From: Phycisphaerales bacterium UBA1845
Lineage (GTDB): Bacteria; Planctomycetota; Phycisphaerae; UBA1845
Assembly (NCBI GenBank): GCA_002338715.1
Contig: DDIR01000049.1
Coordinates: forward strand, 92,218-121,314
Reading direction: 5' to 3'
Length of the DNA: 29,097 nt
Each line of letters starts with the position of its first letter. Positions within the stretch are counted from its first letter, which is position 1. A program made the position numbers and the translations under genes. Below are positions 23,394 to 29,097 of the stretch, one piece after another. Under the pieces are notes generated by a model that saw only the letters and a program-made list of their open reading frames with translations, made no database searches and was not told the DNA's origin.

Positions 23394-25303
23394 TTCGATT
23401 CTCCGTCACTGATGGCGAGGTCGCTGGCCGCTTGCTTGAGCATGCCGGCATGGGCGTCGGCCATCTCTGCTGCCGGCGTCTCACCCGTAAACATGGCTTT
23501 GTGCAGCGGGAACACGTGGGGCGAAAGCATGACCCCGATCATGTGGAACACGAACACGTGCAATATCGCAAGGTACGCTTCCAGCGTGTGGATCAGGTTG
23601 GAGACGGTGAGCATGCGTCCGCTGACGTAGTGACTCGTCCACGAATTGCCCCACATCAAAATGCCCGTCATGCCCAGGAGCGTGCATCCCCAGAACACGC
23701 CGAAGTATTCGAACTTTTCCTTCAAACCGAAGCGTCCGGGAGCGGGCCGCGTCTTTCGCAAGAAGAACAGGAAGCCCAGAAGGTGCAGCAGTTCCTTCAC
23801 GTCGGCTGGCGTGACCACCAGCGGAAGATCGAGCACCGCCCGCATCCAACTGACGTTGCGCCGGCGCTTGTCCTGAATCAAACAATACAGCACGTAGAGA
23901 ATGTGATAGACCGCACCGACAACCAGGATCAATCCGGAATAGCGATGAATCCGTCGGGCCATCGTCAGTCCGCCGAGGGTTTCGATCAGCCACTTCGCCC
24001 AGGGATCGCCCGCAAACTTGATCGGGAAACCCGTCAGGACGAGTGCGGTGAAACAGATGGCGAGGATCCAGTGCTGCACGCGCTGGTGGATACTGAAACG
24101 TGAAAGCTTCTGCGTGCCATCGGGGTTCTGCTTGATGCGGTTGTTCAGATCGATGTATTCGAAGTGGCGCAGGTTGTGACGCCCAAGCACCAACTGCAAC
24201 AGCTCCAGCAATTGCAGGACTGCCGACGGACCAAACGTGCACATGATCAGCACGACGAACATGCCCGCGATCATGAATTCAATGGACCAGATGGATTGCT
24301 TCGGGCTGGTTGTCGTCGCTGCAACACCGCCCGATGAATCAGAGCGATCATCCGATGACGCCGTCTCGTATCGACTTGGCGTGATTTCCATGTGGACCGC
24401 TGCGGCTGTCACCAGCGCACCCGCAGCCGGATGGCAGGCATCGCTGCGGCAGGTGTCGGGCAGTTTGCCTTCGTTCGCAGAAGATGCGACCGCATCGTGC
24501 GGTTTCATGGTATGGACGTTTTGCAGTTCACCCACATGGCAATCAAGACAGCCGGCGGTCTCTTCGTCACCAAGAAGCATCGCCTTGCCATGAAAACTCG
24601 CGAGGTAGCTCGCGACGGTATCGGGCATTTCAAACTCGCGCCGCACGGCTGAATTGCTATGGCACAGCGCGCAACTTCGGGCAAGCTGTTCATGGGTTCG
24701 GGCGGGGTGACTTCGCGAGACAACGTGCTTGAACGCGAAGGGCGTGTCCTGGGGAAGCCGCTCACCGTGACACACATCGCAACGACTCGTTGAGGCGTCT
24801 TCAAAGGCGAAGCGCTTCTTGTCGCGTCGGAAGGTCGGCTCATCGTGACAAAGCAGGCACGTGGACTGACCTTCACGCAGCGGCGATCCGAGTAACTCGT
24901 TGCTTTTCTTGAGCACCTCGGGCGTGTGGGCTGAGTGCTTGAGCATGTCGGCGATGCTGTCGTGGGCAAACTGCTGCGGCGGTCGATTGGGTGTCACAAG
25001 GTGGCACGCGTTGGTGCAGTCAACCGGCGTCACCGATTGGTGGGGGATGACAGCCACCTGGTCGCGCGGGTGGCAGTCGGTGCATTTCAGGCGGGCGTGC
25101 GGACCCAGTTCGCGATCGTAGTACATCGGATCGACGTGAAAGAGGCGAACGGACTCGCCGTTTTCATCGATTCGCCCCAGGCCCTGATAGCGGTGGCACA
25201 TCAGGCAGTTTTCGGGGTCGGCTGCCCGCGCCACCGCCTGTATGCCCAAGGCCCATGCCATCGCGCAAACCGCAATCCATCGTTGATACGTCTTACCGTT
25301 CAT
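23390..25303 (-). CDS. Octahaem cytochrome c fused to cytochrome b (CbcL-like quinone module)
   Basis: 637 residues in two parts. After a signal peptide (1-28, ending VARAA) a periplasmic domain from Cys33 to about 325 holds eight haem c sites: CLMCH, CTDCH, CTNACH (CX3CH), CLLCH, CDVCH, CALCH, CLDCH and CRSDACH (CX4CH). A Ser/Thr-rich linker leads to a membrane part with about five or six helices, including HQRVQHWILAICFTALVLTGF, RIHRYSGLILVVGAVYHILY and IHTLEAYLAILHVFVFH, whose histidines suit a dihaem cytochrome b of the FdnI/HydC type. Geobacter CbcL has this architecture and passes menaquinol electrons outward. ATG 25303 gives the signal peptide; an upstream GTG (25336) in frame is less likely. 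Quinol oxidation here is inferred. Confidence 0.88.
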   Translation of the reverse strand: MNGKTYQRWIAVCAMAWALGIQAVARAADPENCLMCHRYQGLGRIDENGESVRLFHVDPMYYDRELGPHARLKCTDCHPRDQVAVIPHQSVTPVDCTNACHLVTPNRPPQQFAHDSIADMLKHSAHTPEVLKKSNELLGSPLREGQSTCLLCHDEPTFRRDKKRFAFEDASTSRCDVCHGERLPQDTPFAFKHVVSRSHPARTHEQLARSCALCHSNSAVRREFEMPDTVASYLASFHGKAMLLGDEETAGCLDCHVGELQNVHTMKPHDAVASSANEGKLPDTCRSDACHPAAGALVTAAAVHMEITPSRYETASSDDRSDSSGGVAATTTSPKQSIWSIEFMIAGMFVVLIMCTFGPSAVLQLLELLQLVLGRHNLRHFEYIDLNNRIKQNPDGTQKLSRFSIHQRVQHWILAICFTALVLTGFPIKFAGDPWAKWLIETLGGLTMARRIHRYSGLILVVGAVYHILYVLYCLIQDKRRRNVSWMRAVLDLPLVVTPADVKELLHLLGFLFFLRKTRPAPGRFGLKEKFEYFGVFWGCTLLGMTGILMWGNSWTSHYVSGRMLTVSNLIHTLEAYLAILHVFVFHMIGVMLSPHVFPLHKAMFTGETPAAEMADAHAGMLKQAASDLAISDGESK

Positions 25304-26213
25304 GACATGCACCGCAAATGTTGTTGCCATACCCACGCATTTTCATCGGGTCGGTCAGGTCGAAGTCGGCCTGCGCACCGCGGGCCAGTGTACTGTTGGG
25401 CGCGAACCATCCTGCGCCGTGCGGATTGTGACAGGTGGAACACGTGATTGTCTGATTCTTCGTCAGAGGAAGATCTGTGACGCGTTGCCGCATCTGGGCA
25501 GGCATTTTCGTGCCATGGTGTCCCGGTTCGAAGAAATCGACGTGTTGCGTATGACACCCAAGACAGATCGACGTTTCATCGTCGATCAGATTCGGTTTGT
25601 TTGTTCGCTGCCCCGTTCGATCCATCGACACATTGCTGTTGTGGCAGTAGTAGCAGGCGTTCGTCCGCGGCTCGCCGGCATCATCAAGCATGATGTGCGG
25701 GTTGAATTTCTCGTGGCTGCTGTTGTCGACGTGGCAATTGGCACAGAATGCAACCGGGTCGTCGGTGATTCTTCCACGAAGAAATGCCGCATTGCGAGAA
25801 GGACGCGAGCGCGTTCGGTCGCAGGCCAACAACACATCGTGACACGTTAAACAACTGAGCATGCCATCCTGAGCCGGCCAACCTTCTGGCAGATGAATGT
25901 CCGGGCTGTCAAATGGACGGTTGGCTGGGTGCTTCTCGGATTCCGCCCGCACGCCATCATGACACGCGAGACAGTTGGCTGTGACGTCGCGATGGTTCGT
26001 CGCTTTCTGCGGTTGACCGGATGGGTGACACTGCGAACAACCGTTGGGCGACCAGTGGGGGTTGGGGGCTTTGCCGGTTGGCGTCGAGACGACCGTCGAA
26101 TCATCGGCGCGCAGAAACGCGATCGGATACACCGCACCCGCAAACAGAACGATGCCCGTTGCGATGGCGAGCGACTTTGCCGCACGCGGTTTCAATGTGC
26201 TATTCGTCCCCAT
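25293..26213 (-). CDS. Exported octahaem c-type cytochrome
   Basis: 306 residues with an N-terminal signal or anchor helix (about 12-36, SLAIATGIVLFAGAVYPIAF after KPRAAK) and eight CXXCH sites: CSQCH, CLACH, CLTCH, CANCH, CYYCH, CLGCH, CSTCH (CSTCHNPH) and CGACH, the last only two residues before the end. The spacing and scattered His residues suit a bis-His multihaem wire. ATG 26213 has AAGGA five bases upstream and overlaps the preceding NHL gene by 14 bases; the frame upstream lies within that gene. It overlaps the CbcL-like gene by 11 bases. No catalytic motif is seen. Confidence 0.88.
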   Translation of the reverse strand: MGTNSTLKPRAAKSLAIATGIVLFAGAVYPIAFLRADDSTVVSTPTGKAPNPHWSPNGCSQCHPSGQPQKATNHRDVTANCLACHDGVRAESEKHPANRPFDSPDIHLPEGWPAQDGMLSCLTCHDVLLACDRTRSRPSRNAAFLRGRITDDPVAFCANCHVDNSSHEKFNPHIMLDDAGEPRTNACYYCHNSNVSMDRTGQRTNKPNLIDDETSICLGCHTQHVDFFEPGHHGTKMPAQMRQRVTDLPLTKNQTITCSTCHNPHGAGWFAPNSTLARGAQADFDLTDPMKMRGYGNNICGACHER

Positions 26214-27342
26214 GGGATTCCTTGGTCGCAGTGTCTTTTGCATGCGGGGCAACGGATCGCCCAACCGCTTCGTCGACACCGATCAACACCAACTGCGGTG
26301 CGCCCAGCGAATCGGAAACGACAAGCCAGTCTGCCGCCTCCGGGTGGCGCGAAAAATTCGGATTACGCGTCATATCAATCGCGTCGCACGCACCCAACGA
26401 TGCAATTCCCATCGGCAGCGTCAATCCACCCCAGGCTCCGCGCCGTTCGTGAATCTCCACGACAAAATCGCCAGCCGCATCAAACACGAGGATCGACTGA
26501 CGGGCTGCATCGGTGACGCAGATTGATCCGCCGCGCGTCACGCAGACCTGCTTGGGGCGGACGAATTCACCGTTGCCGCGTCCCTTGCGACCGAGTGGCG
26601 ATTTCGGGCTGCCATCTGCCGCGAGTCGAAAGACCACGCCCGCCACCGCGTCGGCGACGAGCAGGGTGTTGTCAGCCGTCATCGCCAGTCCCGTCGGCGC
26701 AACCATTTTCGGGCTGGCGCTGGCGGCTGTCATTGGTGGAAGCCAATTGCCTTGATCGATGCTCCATCGGTGGACGGAGTGGCCGGCCAGGTCGCCTACA
26801 TACAGCGTTCCATTGTGGGCCAACACGCCGCCCGGTCGAAATTCTCCGCCGGGTGCGATCTGTCCAAGGTAACGTCCTTCAGGATCGTACGAGAGGACCA
26901 CCTTCAGCGTTGTGTCGGCCACATAGACATTGCCGATTTCGTCGGTCGTGATATCAACCGGGCATCGCGGGCGTCGCGACGGATCATCAATCCACGAGCG
27001 AACGCGCCCGGTTTGAAAATCGATCGCGATCACGTCGGGCCGCCCCTGGTCGCAAACCAGCAGTTCATCGCCAACGCGCACGATCCCCTGCGAATTGCGA
27101 AGGATCGGGGGAGGGGTGTCGGCTGGCCCGTATAGAAAGTCTTCGAGCGTCGACGACTTGCGATAGTTCGGCAGCGTCTGCGTCATGTCGCCCAACACGG
27201 TCAAAGCGGGCGCGCCGCTCGATCCAGTGAAGGTCTGCGGGACGAACCATTCGGGTGTTTGCGTCGACGGTGTGCATGCACCGCAGGCGAGCGCGCACGC
27301 TGCGCCGACGAACGCGACAAGTTTACTACCGAAATTCTTCAT
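26200..27342 (-). CDS. Second exported NHL-repeat beta-propeller, possible lipoprotein
   Basis: 380 residues. The N-terminus MKNFGSKLVAFVGAACALACGACTPSTQ is a signal sequence with several Cys at the cleavage region, so a lipoprotein is possible although no perfect L-A/S-G/A-C box is present. About six NHL repeats follow: QGIVRVGDELLVCDQG, CPVDITTDEIGNVYVAD, FRPGGVLAHNGTLYVGD, VAPTGLAMTADNTLLVAD, VRPKQVCVTRGGSICVTD and a degenerate last blade LPMGIASLG..WLVVSDS. It is not a copy of the other propeller gene. ATG 27342 was chosen for the signal peptide; a TTG five codons earlier is possible, and neither has a strong ribosome site. It lies 44 bases after the tetrahaem gene and overlaps the octahaem gene. 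Confidence 0.85.
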   Translation of the reverse strand: MKNFGSKLVAFVGAACALACGACTPSTQTPEWFVPQTFTGSSGAPALTVLGDMTQTLPNYRKSSTLEDFLYGPADTPPPILRNSQGIVRVGDELLVCDQGRPDVIAIDFQTGRVRSWIDDPSRRPRCPVDITTDEIGNVYVADTTLKVVLSYDPEGRYLGQIAPGGEFRPGGVLAHNGTLYVGDLAGHSVHRWSIDQGNWLPPMTAASASPKMVAPTGLAMTADNTLLVADAVAGVVFRLAADGSPKSPLGRKGRGNGEFVRPKQVCVTRGGSICVTDAARQSILVFDAAGDFVVEIHERRGAWGGLTLPMGIASLGACDAIDMTRNPNFSRHPEAADWLVVSDSLGAPQLVLIGVDEAVGRSVAPHAKDTATKESHGDE

Positions 27343-27386
27343 GAAACCGACATTCAAAACGACAACTTTCGAACTACTTCATTGAT

Positions 27387-28169
27387 TTACTTAACATGAC
27401 ACGTCAAACACAACGCGCTTCGGCGGTTGGATTTGACCAGCAACTTGTCGATCCCCGCGCTGTTGTGCGGATCGTGACACGATACGCATTCCATTCGACC
27501 TTCCGGCAGGCGAACCGTACCGTCAGCCGTCACAAATGATTCGGGTCGATATTCCCGATTGTTCGACGGATAAGGCACACCGATGGGATGATCGCGCCAG
27601 GCGAACCCTTCGGGCACCGAAAAGCCTTCGCGAACGCCCGCAAGCATTGCGTGGGCTGATCCAATCGTCGACGACGCCACCGTTCCATCGTGGCAACCGA
27701 GGCAGATCAGACTCGTCGGTCCGGGGGTGTAGCGGTCGGGTACGAATGTTTGCCGCTGTCCCTGGATGCGAAACAACTCGACGGCTGGCTCGACATCCTG
27801 ATCGATGGCGTCGCGATTTTCCGTATTGTTTTCATCGGTCGCGTCGGTGTTGTTGGTTGGTTTGCGGACGCGAACGGCTTGGACGTGCGGAATGTGGCAC
27901 GCGGAACATGCATCACCCGGTCGATGGGTCTCTTCGGAAAAATCATGGACGCTGCCGACCGTTCCGCTCATGTAGTTGGTTTGGGTGCGCGGAGTTTCGC
28001 TGCTATGAATTTGAGGGCTTTGGGTTTCGGTGTCTTGATCGTTGGCGTCGACCACCTTCATGTTGGAATCGGCCATGTCCGAATCGGCGCTCTTTGCCGG
28101 TTCGGATTGGCTGCCGTCCATCGCGAACAGCGCGACCAAACACATCGATAGCATTGCGAGACTTTTCAT
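27387..28169 (-). CDS. Exported tetrahaem c-type cytochrome
   Basis: 260 residues. Signal peptide about 1-22 (MKSLAMLSMCLVALFAMDGS..), then an acidic, Asp/Ser/Asn-rich stretch of about 45 residues, CSACHIPH, a second low-complexity Asn/Asp/Thr-rich insert (about 104-126), CLGCHDGT, CVSCHDPH and CLTCH two residues from the end. The CHIPH and CHDPH forms belong to the doubled-CXXCH type. The disordered acidic linkers may act as flexible tethers in the periplasm. It begins three bases after the stop of the preceding cytochrome gene, without a strong ribosome site. Confidence 0.87.
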   Translation of the reverse strand: MKSLAMLSMCLVALFAMDGSQSEPAKSADSDMADSNMKVVDANDQDTETQSPQIHSSETPRTQTNYMSGTVGSVHDFSEETHRPGDACSACHIPHVQAVRVRKPTNNTDATDENNTENRDAIDQDVEPAVELFRIQGQRQTFVPDRYTPGPTSLICLGCHDGTVASSTIGSAHAMLAGVREGFSVPEGFAWRDHPIGVPYPSNNREYRPESFVTADGTVRLPEGRMECVSCHDPHNSAGIDKLLVKSNRRSALCLTCHVK

Positions 28170-28172
28170 CGT

Positions 28173-29097
28173 TTAGCGTCCGTATTCAAATCGCACATGG
28201 GTCACACCGTGGCACACGAGGGTGCAACTTCCGCTGTATCGACCCAGGTCTTCGTATTCAACCCGAGCGCCCAACGCGCCGCTGGCCGGCCTGACGATCG
28301 AGCGATCAAAGTTGATCAGGTTGCTGTGGTTGCGACTGCTCGCCCGCATGCGGTTGATGCCGTGCGAATCGTGGCACGCCGAGCACGACGCCCGCCCTTG
28401 CGAGACGTGCACGTTGTGCAGCGGGAAGCTTTCGTCGCCGAGGATGCTGGCTCGATCGTGACATTGATAGCACAAGGCATACGCCCGCGGGCTTTCGGTA
28501 ACGTACTCATTCGTCGAATAGTTGGCTTTGAGCAGCGGGCGATAGATCGATCCGTGCGGTCCATTCACGCCGATCGCCGAACCCTGGCCTGACGTGTCGG
28601 AATTGTGGCAATCGGTGCAGCGCACCATCGACCCGACGCGCCACGGCGAAATCAAACTCACCACATCGTTGTTGTTGCGTGGGGCGATGACCGGGTGATA
28701 CGAGGGATTGCTCGGTTGGAACTGCATCCGCGTGTTCACTTCGGTCACGTCGCGCGAGATTGCGGGCCGGGCGTTGCGCGAACCGTTGTCAGCGTGACAC
28801 TTGAAGCACACTTCGTACTCGAAGCGGGAATTTTCGACGGGGCGGCCCGATCGATCGATACCCGACACGAAGCGCATCGTCGCGCTGATTTGCCCCAAGC
28901 CGGGACGATTGGACTGGCTGACGATCTGCGACTGGCTGGCGTGCGGATTGTGGCAGTCGGCGCATTCGACATGCTGCTGAGCGAGGCGCGGATCTTCGTC
29001 CGGATCGTGTCGGCCAATGAACCGCTGAACCGGATGGGCGCTGGGTTTGCGAATTTCCGAATCGATGTTCTTCGCCGCGATGCTGCCGTTGTGGCAG
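28173..29097 (-). CDS. Multihaem c-type cytochrome, N-terminal part outside window
   Basis: The frame is open from the window's right edge to the TAA near 28173, about 307 codons. TTG 28898, the first possible initiation codon in the visible part, is internal: the residues before it (..CHNGSIAAKNID.., AQQHVECADCHNPHASQ) continue the cytochrome pattern. Complete sites: CADCH, CFKCH, CTDCH, CYQCH, CSACH (CSACHDSH) and the CX3CH form CTLVCH close to the C-terminus; the edge cuts a further site after its CH. Signal peptide and earlier haems cannot be seen. It is the most upstream gene visible in the cytochrome operon, so the promoter lies beyond the window. Confidence 0.88.
   Translation of the reverse strand, partial: CHNGSIAAKNIDSEIRKPSAHPVQRFIGRHDPDEDPRLAQQHVECADCHNPHASQSQIVSQSNRPGLGQISATMRFVSGIDRSGRPVENSRFEYEVCFKCHADNGSRNARPAISRDVTEVNTRMQFQPSNPSYHPVIAPRNNNDVVSLISPWRVGSMVRCTDCHNSDTSGQGSAIGVNGPHGSIYRPLLKANYSTNEYVTESPRAYALCYQCHDRASILGDESFPLHNVHVSQGRASCSACHDSHGINRMRASSRNHSNLINFDRSIVRPASGALGARVEYEDLGRYSGSCTLVCHGVTHVRFEYGR

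Noticed and set aside
23390..25303. Assignment of the b/c fusion as a formate dehydrogenase or thiosulfate reductase subunit
   Set aside because: Only the membrane domain resembles those gamma subunits; no molybdopterin or iron-sulphur partner gene is present in the operon.
28173..28898. Reading the rightmost cytochrome as a complete 241-residue protein starting at TTG 28898
   Set aside because: The frame stays open to the window edge and encodes another complete haem site upstream, so the gene is cut by the edge.
19179..29097. Evenly spaced repeated DNA words in the cytochrome region resembling a repeat array
   Set aside because: The recurrence comes from codons for CXXCH and following His/Pro; spacers vary and there is no identical direct repeat, so no CRISPR or tandem array.

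Overview
The window (29,097 bases, moderately GC-rich, no RNA genes or insertion sequences seen) looks like the chromosome of an anaerobic or facultatively anaerobic bacterium. A member of the Planctomycetota or a similar deep-branching phylum is my best guess. That rests on the mix of a group 3b [NiFe] hydrogenase, ferredoxin-linked 2-oxoacid oxidoreductases, sigma-54-type promoters, a GTAGGGTGGGC-type dispersed palindrome and very large multiheme cytochromes. It is inference, not proof. Almost every base is coding and most neighbouring genes overlap by 4 to 46 bases, so expression is organised in long translationally coupled operons.

Region 1 (1-9840, plus strand) is a complete [NiFe]-hydrogenase locus. 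It holds a cytidylate kinase-like gene cut by the window edge, a shortened hypF, hypC, hypD, hypE, the four structural genes of a cytoplasmic NAD(P)-linked group 3b hydrogenase in the order hydB-hydG-hydD-hydA, a maturation endopeptidase, hypA and hypB. All cofactor-assembly factors lie around the enzyme they mature, but HypF lacks its acylphosphatase, zinc-finger and YrdC parts. The operon ends at a strong palindrome (9875-9936) shared with the convergent neighbour.

Region 2 (9933-18904, minus strand) is ferredoxin-linked carbon metabolism. A four-gene 2-oxoacid:ferredoxin oxidoreductase operon (ferredoxin, alpha, beta, gamma; VorB-like alpha) has a textbook sigma-54 -24/-12 promoter at 12676-12691. 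A Cys/Met-metabolism PLP enzyme follows. Then come a dihydroorotate dehydrogenase-like protein that lacks the usual active-site motif and a full-length single-chain pyruvate:ferredoxin oxidoreductase (nifJ), which has a second sigma-54-like promoter at 18964-18979.

Region 3 (19179-29097, minus strand, running off the right edge) is the most unusual part. Eight tightly packed genes encode six multiheme c-type cytochromes (20, 3, 8, 8, 4 and at least 6 haem motifs; 49 complete motifs visible) and two exported six-bladed NHL beta-propellers. One cytochrome fuses an octahaem domain to a membrane cytochrome b (CbcL-like), which would connect the quinone pool to the periplasm. No catalytic CXXCK haem site and no porin is seen. 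The simplest reading is a long-range periplasmic or extracellular electron-transfer conduit.

Together the regions suggest a cell that oxidises 2-oxoacids with ferredoxin, balances NAD(P)H against H2 with the group 3b hydrogenase, and may pass quinol electrons outward through the multiheme system. The functional link between region 3 and the other two is inference from proximity only.
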